From Bog-756 sp963778165 (GTDB lineage: Bacteria > Actinomycetota > Acidimicrobiia > Acidimicrobiales > RAAP-2): a stretch of DNA of 64,000 nucleotides. The notes beneath the pieces are model-generated. The model was given only the letters and a program-made list of their open reading frames with translations, was not told the DNA's origin and ran no database searches. A program made the translations under genes and the position numbers. The first letter of the stretch is position 1; every line of letters starts with the position of its first letter. Location of the stretch: NCBI GenBank assembly GCA_963778165.1, contig CAVZTE010000005.1, positions 806,001 through 870,000 on the forward strand. The letters are read 5' to 3'. Shown here one piece after another: positions 26,040 through 34,939 of this stretch.

Positions 26040-27044
26040 ATGGACGTGGACGGAGGTATCGGGTTCGACCCGGCCGGGGTGATCGAGACCACCGAGTGGG
26101 CCGAGCGGGTCGGTTACGACGGCATCTGGTCGGCCGAGGTCAATCACGATCCGTTCCTCCCGTTGGCCCTGGCCGCCGAGCACTCCGAGCGGCTCATGCT
26201 GGGCACGGGGATCGCCGTGGCCTTCGCCCGCAACCCCATGAACCTGGCCATGGTGGCCAACGATCTCCAGGTCCTGTCCAAGGGCCGGTTCATGCTGGGA
26301 CTGGGGTCCCAGATCAAGCCCCACATCGAGAAGCGCTTCTCCATGCCCTGGTCCCACCCCGCTCCCCGGATGCGCGAGCTCATCCTGGCCATCCGGGCCA
26401 TCTGGGCCGCCTGGGCCGATGGCAGCCGACTGGCGTTCCGCGGGGAGTTCTACCGGCACACCCTGATGACACCGATGTTCGATCCGGGACCTCACCCCTA
26501 TGGGAATCCCCGGATCTTCTTGGCCGGCGTCGGGGAGAAGATGACCGAGGTGGCCGGCGAGGTGGCCGACGGGCTGCTGTCCCACGGGTTCACCACCGAG
26601 CGGTACCTGCGGGAGGTCTCCGTGCCGGCCCTCCAGCGGGGCCTGGCCGCCAGCGGGCGGGCCCGATCCGACGTGCAGATCTCCTACCCGGGCTTCGTAG
26701 TCACCGGCGCCGACGACGCCGGAGTGGAGGCGGCGGCGGCGGCGGTCAAGTCCCAGTTGGCCTTCTACGGCTCGACGCCGGCCTACCGGCCGGTCCTCGA
26801 GCTGCACGGTTGGGGCGATCTCCAGACCGAGCTCAACACCCTGTCCAAGCGCGGTGCCTGGACGGAGATGGCCGGGCTCATCGACGACGAGGTCCTCAAC
26901 ACCTTCGCCGTGGTCGCCCCCATCGACGACGTGGCCGGCATCGTGCTCAAGCGGTTCGGGGATGTGGTCGACCGGTTCAACTTCTACGCCCCCTACCCCA
27001 TGGAGCCCGAGCGGTGGGCCGAGGTGCTGGCCGGCTTCAAGTGA
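26040..27044 (+). CDS. Luciferase-like (LLM) F420/FMN-dependent oxidoreductase
   Basis: 334 residues with a bacterial luciferase-like TIM barrel. Features are TTEWAERVGYDGIWSAEVNHDPFLPLALAAEHSERLMLGTGIAVAFARNPMNLAMVANDLQVLSKGRFMLGLGSQ, the usual first half, and NPRIFLAGVGEKMTEVAGEVADGLLSHGF in the second. These match the actinobacterial F420-dependent group (TIGR03617-like, from memory). It uses deazaflavin F420 or FMN; substrate unknown. The ATG shares bases with a possible start of the divergent gene. It ends 27 bases before the convergent leuS. Confidence 0.87.
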   Translation: MDVDGGIGFDPAGVIETTEWAERVGYDGIWSAEVNHDPFLPLALAAEHSERLMLGTGIAVAFARNPMNLAMVANDLQVLSKGRFMLGLGSQIKPHIEKRFSMPWSHPAPRMRELILAIRAIWAAWADGSRLAFRGEFYRHTLMTPMFDPGPHPYGNPRIFLAGVGEKMTEVAGEVADGLLSHGFTTERYLREVSVPALQRGLAASGRARSDVQISYPGFVVTGADDAGVEAAAAAVKSQLAFYGSTPAYRPVLELHGWGDLQTELNTLSKRGAWTEMAGLIDDEVLNTFAVVAPIDDVAGIVLKRFGDVVDRFNFYAPYPMEPERWAEVLAGFK

Positions 27045-27071
27045 GGGCGCCCCCCAGGTGGAACCTGGCGC

Positions 27072-29573
27072 TCATCCGGTGACGACGTTGACGAGCTTGG
27101 GGGGCCGGCTGATGACCCGCCGGGGTCCGGCACCCCCCAGGGCCTCGACCACCGGTGCGGAGGCCAGGGCCAGGCTCTCGGCCTCCTCCTCGCTGATGTC
27201 CGGGCTCACCTCCAGGCGGTCTTTCACTTTGCCGTTGACCTGGATGACCATGGTCACCGACTCCACCGCCGACAGCTCCGGGTCGGCCTCCGGCCACGGT
27301 CGGGTGTGGATGTGGTCCTCGTGCCGGCGTTCCCAGGCCTCGGCGGTGAGGTGGGGCGTCATCGGGGCCAACAGGAGCAGCAGGGTGTCGGCGGCCTCGC
27401 CGACCACCTCGGTGTGCCCCCCGTCGCGGGCATAGGGCTGCACCAGGTTGACGAACTCCATGCAGGCGGCCACGGCGGTGTTGTACGACCACCGCTCGAA
27501 GTCGCGGTTGACCCGCTCGATCAAGCGGTGGGTGGCCCGGCGGATCGAGAGGTCCTGGTCGGTGAGGGGCCCGGACCTCAGTGTCGGGGTGTGGTCCTCG
27601 GGAGGTACGGCCAGGCGCCAGACCCGATCCAGAAATCGGGAGCACCCGTCGATGACGCTGTCGGTCTGGTCGGTCCAGTCCATGTCGTCGCCGGGTGGCC
27701 CGACGAAGAGGTGGAACAGCCGCAGGGCGTCAGCACCGACGGTGGTCAGGTACTTGGCCGGGGCCACCAGGTTGCCTTTGGACTTGGACATCTTCGTCCC
27801 GTCCATCCGGATCATCCCCTGGGCGTAGTAGCGGGTGAACGGCTCCCGCAGGTCCTCGGGGGCCAACCCCAGATCGGAGAGGGCCTTGGTGAAGAAGCGG
27901 GCGTAGAGCAGGTGGAGGATGGCGTGCTCGATCCCCCCGATGTACTGGTCCACCGGCATCCAGTGGCGGGCGATGTCGGGGTCGAAGGGAAGGTCGGGCG
28001 TCCAGGGGTCGGTGAAGCGCAGGAAGTACCACGACGAGTCGACGAAGGTGTCCATGGTGTCGGTCTCGCGGGTGGCCGGTCCACCGCAGATGGGACAGGT
28101 GGTGTTGAGGAACTCGGGGTTGGTGGCCAGTGGCGACTGCCCGGTGGGCTGGAATTCGACGTCGTCAGGGGCCAGGACCGGCAGCTGCTCGGGGGGAACC
28201 GGGACGATGCCGTGCACCGGGCAGTAGACGACGGGGATGGGGCAGCCCCAGAACCGTTGCCGGGAGACCAACCAGTCGCGCAGACGGTAGTTGACGGTGC
28301 GCTTGCCGATGCCCTCGGCCTCCAACCACTCGATGGCCCGGGCCTTGGCGGTAGGAATATCCAATCCGTTCAGCCACTCGCTGTTGATCTTCTCGCCCGT
28401 CCCGGTATAGGCGCCGCCCGGACCACCGGGCTCGTCCCATCCCTCGGGGGGCTGCACGGTGCGCACCACCGGCAACCCGTAGGTCTGGGCGAAGTCCCAG
28501 TCGCGGGCGTCCTCGGCCGGCACGGCCATGATGGCCCCGGTGCCGTACCCCATGAGCACGTAGTCGGCCACGTAGACCGGTACCGGCCGTCGGGTGAACG
28601 GGTTGATCACGGCGGAGCCGGTGAAGGCACCGCGCTTGGCCAGGCTGGTCGATCCGCTCTCCGACATGCGGTCGACGTCGCTGGTGGTGGCGGCCCGGGC
28701 CCGCAGCGCTTCGACCTCGGCGCGATGGCCCGGGGTGGTCAGCTCATCGACCAGGGGGTGCTCCGGCGCCACCACGGCGTAGGTCATGCCGAAGGAGGTG
28801 TCGGGGCGGGTGGTGAACACCCGGAGGGCCAACGCCTCCTGCCCGGCCGATCCGTCACGGCCCTCGACCACCAGGTCGAACTCGGCCCCCTCGGACCGAC
28901 CGATCCAGTTGCGCTGCATGGTCTTGACCCGCTCGGGCCACTCCAGGGTGTCCAGATCGGCCAGCAGCTCGTCGGCGTAGCGGGTGATGGCCAGGAACCA
29001 CTGCTCCAGTTCCCGCCGGATCACCAGGTCGCCCGATCGCTCGCAGGTCCCGTCGGCCAGCACCTGCTCGTTGGCCAGCACGGTCTGACAGCCGGGGCAC
29101 CAGTTGACCGGGGCGTTGGCCCGGTAGGCCAGGCCGGCGGCCAGCATCTTCTCGAAGATGACCTGGTTCCAGCGGATGTACTCCGGATCGTGACTGCGGA
29201 TCTCGCGGCGCCAGTCGTAGACCGCACCCAGTGAGGTGATGGACTCCTTGAGCTCGGCGATCCGGGCGTCGGTGAAGACCCGGGGGTGGGTCCCGGTCTT
29301 GATGGCGGCGTTTTCGGCCGGGAGGCCGAAGGAGTCGAAGCCGAACGGGGACAGCACGCCGTAGCCCAGCATGGTGCGATGGCGGACCAACAGGTCCCCG
29401 AAGGTGTAGTTGCGGACATGGCCCATGTGGGCCGGGCCCGACGGGTAGGGGTACATGGAGAGCACGTACCAGGCCGGCCGGGGATCGTCGGAATTCACCT
29501 CATAGGTGCCCTCGTCAGCCCAGCGCTGTTGCCACTTCTTCTCGACTTCGATGACGTCGTAGGCCCGTGCCAT
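27072..29573 (-). CDS. leuS: Leucyl-tRNA synthetase
   Basis: 833-residue class I synthetase that charges tRNA-Leu. The HIGH motif is HMGH (49-52) in YPSGPAHMGHVRNYT. The editing domain (CP1) is present (GAIMAVPAEDARDWDFA), and so is a zinc-type Cys pair (CPICGGPATRETDTMDTF). The KMSKS loop is KMSKSKGN near residue 594. An anticodon-binding domain and the C-terminal tail (VQVNGKVKDRLEV equivalent, IQVNGKVKDRLEV) complete it. Length and domain order are normal. It appears to be transcribed alone. Confidence 0.98.
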   Translation of the reverse strand: MARAYDVIEVEKKWQQRWADEGTYEVNSDDPRPAWYVLSMYPYPSGPAHMGHVRNYTFGDLLVRHRTMLGYGVLSPFGFDSFGLPAENAAIKTGTHPRVFTDARIAELKESITSLGAVYDWRREIRSHDPEYIRWNQVIFEKMLAAGLAYRANAPVNWCPGCQTVLANEQVLADGTCERSGDLVIRRELEQWFLAITRYADELLADLDTLEWPERVKTMQRNWIGRSEGAEFDLVVEGRDGSAGQEALALRVFTTRPDTSFGMTYAVVAPEHPLVDELTTPGHRAEVEALRARAATTSDVDRMSESGSTSLAKRGAFTGSAVINPFTRRPVPVYVADYVLMGYGTGAIMAVPAEDARDWDFAQTYGLPVVRTVQPPEGWDEPGGPGGAYTGTGEKINSEWLNGLDIPTAKARAIEWLEAEGIGKRTVNYRLRDWLVSRQRFWGCPIPVVYCPVHGIVPVPPEQLPVLAPDDVEFQPTGQSPLATNPEFLNTTCPICGGPATRETDTMDTFVDSSWYFLRFTDPWTPDLPFDPDIARHWMPVDQYIGGIEHAILHLLYARFFTKALSDLGLAPEDLREPFTRYYAQGMIRMDGTKMSKSKGNLVAPAKYLTTVGADALRLFHLFVGPPGDDMDWTDQTDSVIDGCSRFLDRVWRLAVPPEDHTPTLRSGPLTDQDLSIRRATHRLIERVNRDFERWSYNTAVAACMEFVNLVQPYARDGGHTEVVGEAADTLLLLLAPMTPHLTAEAWERRHEDHIHTRPWPEADPELSAVESVTMVIQVNGKVKDRLEVSPDISEEEAESLALASAPVVEALGGAGPRRVISRPPKLVNVVTG

Positions 29574-29642
29574 GGCTAACGATCGTACCGGGGTCGGGGT
29601 CGGGCCCCGGTCTCTGGGTGACGCTCCGCCGATCAGACCGGC

Positions 29643-30785
29643 TCAGACCCGGTCGACGAGCCCTTTGACCCCGCTTCCGAGCCGGGACACGGCCCCTCGA
29701 ACCGAGGAGTAGGCGTGGGTGAGGTTGACCACCTGTGTGTCGGGAGGCACGGAGACGGAGACCGGGGCTCCATAGTTGGAGAGCCCCACGGTCAGGGTCA
29801 GATCCGGCCCGGCCCCGGCGAGGCCCGAACCGAGCAGGGAAGGGTCCAGCGAGTGCAGCACGCCGCTGACCGTGGGGTGGTTCAGGTCGAGGGAGACCGC
29901 CAGTTGGTGCACCCGGCCGTCGGCACCGACCCAGACGGTGACGGGAACGGTGGGTGCTCCGAGGGCATCGGCCACTTCGGCCGCCGCTGAGGCCGACGCA
30001 CTCGACTGAGTGCGATGAGCAAGGCCGGAAACCAGACCAGTCAGCGACACGGTGGACCGGTACTCGGTGGTGCTGACCCCGTCGAGCCGCGGGGTGCCCA
30101 CCTTGGTCACCGATCCGGTCACGGACCCGAGGGCGCCGAGCAGTCTCGACGGATCCCCCAGCGCGGCCAGGGCCAACGAACCCGAAGAGCTGGTGGCCGA
30201 GGTGGAGGCCTCGAGCCAGCTCCTGCCCCCGGTGAGCACGGACAGGGCGGGGACCTGGAGGTAGACACCGTTGCCGTCGGTGACCACGGTGGTGCCGGTT
30301 CGGCCTCCCAGGACCGAGGAAACGGTGGGGATCGATACGGTCATGCGGTCGACGTGCGAGGCCAGGTCGATGGACCCGGTGCCGGAGATCAGGGTGGACT
30401 GGATCCCCGGGCTATCCGCCGTCACCGAGAGGGTGAAGGCGGCACTCCCCGTTGCGGTCGACTCGGCGGCCGGTCCGGCCAGATCCGCGGGGCCGGCGGC
30501 TGAGCGGGAGCCGGTCGTGCCGTGGCCGTCGGCGAAAGCGGCGGCACCGACCCCTACGACGACCAGAGCCGCCAGAGCGGCCGCCATCATCGCTCTGCGA
30601 GTCGGCCGGCGGCGGCGAGCCGGGTCCAAGGTAGGGACCGGACCGGGATACGACAACGACGTGGCTGGTTCGGCGGCCGGGACCATCGAGCGGCCTGGCG
30701 TGTCGGCCACGGGCACCATTGACCGACCCGGCGGGTCGGCGGCGGGCACCATGGAGCCACCCTCGTACCTGATCAGCTCGCCCAT
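29643..30785 (-). CDS. Membrane-anchored extracytoplasmic protein, LppX/LprG-like
   Basis: 380 residues. The cytoplasmic N-terminus has three copies of an SMVPAADPPGR-like unit, then a basic stretch (PARRRRPTRRAMM), one transmembrane helix (AAALAALVVVGVGAAAFA), and a ~285-residue extracellular domain rich in Ser/Thr/Val strands (SIDLASHVDRMTVSIPTVSSVLGGRTG, GNGVYLQVP, STTEYRSTVSLTGL, VWVGADGRVHQLAVSL). This pattern resembles LppX/LprG-type lipid-binding folds, in which the domain would bind or carry lipids, but here it is anchored by a helix rather than a lipid. The assignment is by pattern only. Confidence 0.65.
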   Translation of the reverse strand: MGELIRYEGGSMVPAADPPGRSMVPVADTPGRSMVPAAEPATSLSYPGPVPTLDPARRRRPTRRAMMAAALAALVVVGVGAAAFADGHGTTGSRSAAGPADLAGPAAESTATGSAAFTLSVTADSPGIQSTLISGTGSIDLASHVDRMTVSIPTVSSVLGGRTGTTVVTDGNGVYLQVPALSVLTGGRSWLEASTSATSSSGSLALAALGDPSRLLGALGSVTGSVTKVGTPRLDGVSTTEYRSTVSLTGLVSGLAHRTQSSASASAAAEVADALGAPTVPVTVWVGADGRVHQLAVSLDLNHPTVSGVLHSLDPSLLGSGLAGAGPDLTLTVGLSNYGAPVSVSVPPDTQVVNLTHAYSSVRGAVSRLGSGVKGLVDRV

Positions 30786-31001
30786 CGTCCCTGCCCCTCT
30801 TCGGCCCTCGGCCGTGCTCTGCGATCAACGTTCCGTCAGCGGACCGCGCTCGGGCGAGATCGTACCGACGCCTTTGCCGGATTAGTCGGCAGCCCCCGTG
30901 CGAACGAGCCTCCTCTTATCGGACTCTTACCGACTTCTGCGACGAGCGCGCCAGTCAGCCGGGGAGCTCGCCACGAATGAAGTCCGGATTTCGGTTCGTC
31001 C

Positions 31002-31613
31002 TCAGTTGCCGGCTGGCCCCGGTGATCGCCAGTCGGGTTGGCGCCCCAGACGGGCAAGCAGTGCCGACTGGGGGTCGGCGCCATCGGCCAGGCGAACCGG
31101 GGTGGCAAACATTCCCGACTTGACTTGGGGGGTCGCATCGTCGGGAAGCCGGCTCAGGTAGAACGCACAGAGATCGGGATCGAGCCGATCGTCGCCTCCG
31201 ACGGCACGGGCCAGGTCCCAGGTATGGATCAGGACATCCTGGCTCAGTAGGCCGACCAGCGGGGCAGCCTCGATCCGGGTGGGCGGGTTGTTGCCGACGG
31301 CGGGGACCTCGACTGGTCCGTCGAAGAGCCCCGGAGTGTTCAGTAGTGGCCGAAGGGCATCCCAGGTGACGGCCCACCGAACTGCCGGATCTCCCCGTGG
31401 TCGTTCGGGTTTGGCGCCCATGGGCCGGAGGAGGAGTACATCGTGGAAGCCGATGACGTGTTCGACGACCCCCCTGGCGTCCCAGTCGGTACAGGGCGAA
31501 GGGAGGTCCCAACGATCCTGGGCTTCGAGGACAGCCCGGCCGAACCGCTGACAGACTCGGCTGTGGCGGCGGGCGATCTCGTCTCTGGCTTCCGGCAGGC
31601 GGGAGTTGCCCAT
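31002..31613 (-). CDS. Mycothiol-dependent maleylpyruvate isomerase-type DinB protein
   Basis: 203 residues, helical bundle of the TIGR03086/MDMPI-like group: FGRAVLEAQDRWDLPSPCTDWDARGVVEHVIGFHDVLL, with the first metal His in VEHVIG, and later LLSQDVLIHTWDLARAVGGDDRLDPDL, where IHTWDLA supplies the second metal His. These actinobacterial proteins bind a metal and often use mycothiol. The specific reaction is unknown. The gene stands alone; its start region is ~220 bases from the tRNA. Confidence 0.85.
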   Translation of the reverse strand: MGNSRLPEARDEIARRHSRVCQRFGRAVLEAQDRWDLPSPCTDWDARGVVEHVIGFHDVLLLRPMGAKPERPRGDPAVRWAVTWDALRPLLNTPGLFDGPVEVPAVGNNPPTRIEAAPLVGLLSQDVLIHTWDLARAVGGDDRLDPDLCAFYLSRLPDDATPQVKSGMFATPVRLADGADPQSALLARLGRQPDWRSPGPAGN

Positions 31614-31836
31614 CCGGGGATTCTTCCACCTCGGCAGGTGAGAGGACCTGGGAATTCGTCCCGACCGGGCCGGAACGATCCCCGTCCGAACCGTTCCGGT
31701 CGACTCGAGGCCAGCGGAGAGATGGTGGGTCCAGGCTCGGCTACGATGCTCGGGCTGCGGTGGACATCGGATGACGGTTGCCCCGTGGTCGTTACTTGAG
31801 AAGAAGAGCCCGGAAGCAGTGGATCCGGGTCGCTAC

Positions 31837-31910
31837 GGGGGCGTAGCTCAGCTGGTAGAGCGCTTGACTGGCAGTCAAGAGGTTCGAGGGTTCGAGTCCC
31901 TTCGCCTCCA
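31837..31910 (+). tRNA. tRNA-Ala (anticodon GGC)
   Basis: Full cloverleaf by eye: acceptor GGGGGCG with CGCCTCC, including the G3-U70 pair that identifies alanine tRNAs; D arm GCTC/GAGC; anticodon stem CTTGA/TCAAG with loop CTGGCAG giving anticodon GGC; T arm GAGGG-TTCGAGT-CCCTT; discriminator A. No CCA is encoded. The variable region AGGTTC is six bases, one longer than normal. Confidence 0.93.
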
Positions 31911-31916
31911 CTCGAA

Positions 31917-31947
31917 ATCCCAGGTCAGAGGAGTACTGGCCTGGGAT
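31917..31947 (+). terminator. Hairpin after tRNA-Ala
   Basis: ATCCCAGG pairs with CCTGGGAT (8 bp), six bases after the tRNA, followed by a weak GCTTT. A likely terminator for the tRNA transcript. Confidence 0.55.
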
Positions 31948-32221
31948 GCTTTGCGTCCCGGGCTGGAATTGCAGGAAATCACGCCAAGTAACCAGGACTT
32001 GATCATGGGAGCTGACACCGATCGGATGCCCCATGCCCCGGGACGTCCCGGCAACCGTTTCCGGGATACTTCGACGGTGGCTGGTCAGTGGGGCGTTGCT
32101 GGGCGTGGGCGACGCAGGACGAGACGGCAACAAATGTGCCGCCGATGACGACCTGGTCCCAGATCTGCGACACCCAGAAAATGAAGCAGGATCACAATTG
32201 TAGGCCCTAGAGAATGGCCGG

Positions 32222-32716
32222 GTGGTCCACGCTCAGATGGAGGAGGAGACCATCGCTTCACGACCCGACCGGCGGGGGTCCATCGACCAGAGTTCCAACC
32301 GACTAAGCCCTGAGCAGTTTCAGGCCCTGTTGCCGATCCTCACCCGTCACACCGACTCGGCCCAGGGTTGGTTTTTGTTGTGGGACGGCCTCGGCAATCT
32401 GAACGAGAAGGTGTTCAACTCCCGTATACCGAAGGTGCACCATGCGATGCGGGATTTCTACCTGTTGAACGGTCCACTCGCCTCGTATGCAGGATTCTCC
32501 GACGATCCGAGCTTTTGGTGGCCCGATGATCGGGCCTGGTGCTTGTGCACTGACACCGACTTTTCGTGGAGCTACTTGGCGGCAAGCCGTGACTGTATCG
32601 CCGAGATCCTCGCCACGCCGGTCCTCGACGCAGTGGAAACATATCCGGAACATCTCGCTCGTTTGGGCATGGACGTCATCAACGATCCTGATGGCGAAGT
32701 GCCACGTGGGCGCTAG
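32222..32716 (+). CDS. Uncharacterised protein, Trp/Asp-rich
   Basis: 164 residues from the GTG at 32222 (an ATG at 32237 gives MEEETIAS). It is soluble and acidic. The segment SFWWPDDRAWCLCTDTDFSWSYLAASRDCIAEIL recalls uncharacterised actinobacterial proteins with a similar WPxDRxW...D core (from memory); no enzyme motif is visible. Base composition is visibly more A+T-rich than in neighbouring genes, and it lies just after the tRNA, so it may be acquired DNA. Confidence 0.6.
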   Translation: MVHAQMEEETIASRPDRRGSIDQSSNRLSPEQFQALLPILTRHTDSAQGWFLLWDGLGNLNEKVFNSRIPKVHHAMRDFYLLNGPLASYAGFSDDPSFWWPDDRAWCLCTDTDFSWSYLAASRDCIAEILATPVLDAVETYPEHLARLGMDVINDPDGEVPRGR

Positions 32717-32819
32717 TCACTGGCGCGTCCGCTTTCGACTCTGTCACCAACAACAATCAGCGCTCTGCGTGGCGCTGATCTGATGGTTCGTATCTTTCGA
32801 TCTTGGGAAAGGTCTTGCC

Positions 32820-33347
32820 ATGACCCACCCAAGAGGAACTCATCGACGCCGAACTTATTTCTTGAGAAGACTTTCCTTCGTGGGACTGGCGTCGGCCGCG
32901 GTCGGCCTGCTGGCCGCTGGTTGCAGCAGTTCCGGAAGTGCCACGCCATCGGCACCGAGTAAGGCAACCTACGACAAGCAGGCCAACGCCATCTGCAATA
33001 CCTACAGCTCGAAACTGAGCACACTCGGAGCGAGCCTGCAGTCGAGTACCAGCACTTCTCAGGTGGAGCAGGCGCTCAGCCGTGCGATCTCGCTTGGACA
33101 ACAGGGAACCTCGAAGCTCGAAGCACTGTCCAGGCCCTCTGGAGAATCCTCCTCCCTGAGTGCCGCCTATAACGACCAGGAGCAACAGGTAAGCGACCTG
33201 AAACACCTCCTGAGCGCCATCCGGGCCAACAACGAGACGGCCTTCAAATCGGAGGAGACGGCGCTCAATGCTTCCGACGCCTCGGTAAACCAAAAGTTTG
33301 ATGCCCTTGGATTGACCAAGTGTGGATCTGGATCCGGTTCCTCCTAG
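32820..33347 (+). CDS. Small secreted lipoprotein, unknown function
   Basis: 175 residues. A basic N-terminus (HRRRTYFLRR), a hydrophobic signal, and the lipobox LAAGC (Cys ~36) give a lipid-anchored surface protein. A Ser-rich linker (SSSGSATPSAPS) precedes a helical domain with heptad-like Leu/Ala (KQANAICNTYSSKLSTLGASLQ, DQEQQVSDLKHLLSAIRANNETAF). Two cysteines (in AICNTY and TKCGSG) may form a disulfide. No family is recognised. It shares the lower-GC stretch with the preceding gene. Confidence 0.78.
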   Translation: MTHPRGTHRRRTYFLRRLSFVGLASAAVGLLAAGCSSSGSATPSAPSKATYDKQANAICNTYSSKLSTLGASLQSSTSTSQVEQALSRAISLGQQGTSKLEALSRPSGESSSLSAAYNDQEQQVSDLKHLLSAIRANNETAFKSEETALNASDASVNQKFDALGLTKCGSGSGSS

Positions 33348-33494
33348 TGAACGGCGCACGACGAGCCCACCTCTCTCTGCCACGCCTCCAACTTCGTGCC
33401 GGTGCCGACCTGGATCGTCGCTGACGGTGGGAGCTAAAGAAACGGCACCGAGTCCGCCGTTCGGCGAGGAAGGTCAGATAGCGGCACCCGGGCC

Positions 33495-34298
33495 TCAGCC
33501 CGGGCTGTAGCGGACGATCACGTCACCCTGCCCCGAGGTGGCGTCAATGGCCCGACCACTGGCGGGGTCGGTCCCGACGCCGTTCGTGACGCTCCCCTGC
33601 CCCGAGGTGGCTTGGATCCGATACGAGGTCCGACCCCTCGGCAGCTCAACGGTCACACCGCCCTGACCCGAGGAGGCGATGACCCGAGTGGGCGGAGCCG
33701 TCAGATTGACGGACACATCGCCCTGACCCGAACGGACGGACAGCGACGTGGCCGCCGATCGGGAGACGGTGACGTCTCCCTGGCCGCTCGACGCCACCAG
33801 CGTCTTCGACCCGCCGGTGACGGTCACATCCCCCTGGTCGGAGTGGACCGACAGCCAACCGTCCAGCCCGGTGACGTTGATCGAGCCCTGCTCGGAGTTG
33901 ACCATCACCCCCACGTGCGGTTGGAGGCGCACGGTGTAGTCGCGGCTGCACCGATTGTTGAATGGGACCGAAGTGCCGCAACTCGAGGTGATGAACAGGG
34001 TGTGGCCTACGACTCGTTCCTGGTCCGTCGGATACGTCAAACCGTGGATGCCCGAAGTGGTCACCTCCGTATCGGCGTCCGGGCTGGGCTCGATGGTGAT
34101 ATCACCGCTGGTCACGTGGACCGAGACTGCCGTGATCAGTGAAGTGAACTCGCGGTGGCGCAGGGCAACGGGCTCGTAGGCCACAGACCCGACAACACTC
34201 CCCGCCAGGGCGGCAACAATGGCGACGGCGAAGACCAGGCCCACGAAGACCCAGACCTTGCGGGCCCCGGCTGAACGGGTCGGCGGGTTGGGAGTCAT
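33495..34298 (-). CDS. Membrane-anchored DUF4097-type beta-repeat protein
   Basis: 267 residues. One N-terminal transmembrane helix (VWVFVGLVFAVAIVAALAGSVVGSV) leads to an extracellular beta-repeat domain. It contains at least six SGQGDVTV-like turns (SEQGSINV, SDQGDVTV, SGQGDVTV, SGQGDVSV, SGQGGVTV, SGQGSVTN, SGQGDVIV), spaced ~15-20 residues, as in DUF4097 right-handed beta-helix proteins. Its start overlaps the response-regulator stop as ATGA, so it is the output or sensor partner of the two-component system in the same operon. Role unknown; envelope sensing is plausible. Confidence 0.82.
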   Translation of the reverse strand: MTPNPPTRSAGARKVWVFVGLVFAVAIVAALAGSVVGSVAYEPVALRHREFTSLITAVSVHVTSGDITIEPSPDADTEVTTSGIHGLTYPTDQERVVGHTLFITSSCGTSVPFNNRCSRDYTVRLQPHVGVMVNSEQGSINVTGLDGWLSVHSDQGDVTVTGGSKTLVASSGQGDVTVSRSAATSLSVRSGQGDVSVNLTAPPTRVIASSGQGGVTVELPRGRTSYRIQATSGQGSVTNGVGTDPASGRAIDATSGQGDVIVRYSPG

Positions 34299-34939
34299 GA
34301 GTTGAGCCAGCGGAGGACGGCGAGTACCCGGCGGTTGTCGGACCCGGCCGGCGGAAGGTCGAGCTTGGTGAACACATTGCTCACATGCTTCTCCACCGCA
34401 CCGTCACTGACCACCAGCGCTGCGCCGATGGCCTGATTGCTTCTGCCTTCGGCCATCAAGGCCAGAACCTGCCGCTCTCTGGCCGTGAGGCGGCCCAGCG
34501 GATCCTGTTGGCTGCTCCGGGCCACCAGTTGGGAGACCACCTCGGGATCCAGCGCCGTGCCCCCGGCGGCGACCCGGCGCACCGCCTCCACGAACTCTGC
34601 GACCTCCGCCACCCGGTCCTTCAACAGATAGCCGAGTCCTTGAGTGCCGGTAGCCAGCAGTTCAGAGGCAAAGACCTCTTCCACGTACTGGGAGAACACC
34701 AGGATGGCGGTCCTTGGCCAACGCCGACGGATCTCGATCGCCGCACGAAGCCCGTCATCGGTCATATCCGGAGGCATGCGGACATCGACGATGGCGACAT
34801 CAGGTTGGTGCTGCTCCACCGCCTCGATGAGGGACGGCGCATCACTGACCTCGGCGACCACATCCTCGCCGACCTCGTCCAGGACCTGGATCAGCCCGAC
34901 CCGCAACAGCACGGCATCCTCGCCGATCACGATCCGCAT
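34295..34939 (-). CDS. NarL/LuxR-family response regulator
   Basis: 214 residues. The receiver domain has Asp8 and phospho-acceptor Asp52 in VAIVDVRMPP, a Thr/Ser switch in ILVFSQY, and Lys in LLKDRV. The C-terminal LuxR helix-turn-helix is LTARERQVLALMAEGRSNQAIGAALVVSDGAVEKHVSNVFTKL. It is encoded between its histidine kinase (13-base overlap) and the DUF4097 gene (ATGA overlap). It would regulate this operon and unknown others. Confidence 0.95.
   Translation of the reverse strand: MRIVIGEDAVLLRVGLIQVLDEVGEDVVAEVSDAPSLIEAVEQHQPDVAIVDVRMPPDMTDDGLRAAIEIRRRWPRTAILVFSQYVEEVFASELLATGTQGLGYLLKDRVAEVAEFVEAVRRVAAGGTALDPEVVSQLVARSSQQDPLGRLTARERQVLALMAEGRSNQAIGAALVVSDGAVEKHVSNVFTKLDLPPAGSDNRRVLAVLRWLNS

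Noticed and set aside
31837..33347. Integrated phage or plasmid at tRNA-Ala
   Set aside because: No integrase, no phage or replication gene, and no second copy of the tRNA 3' end nearby.
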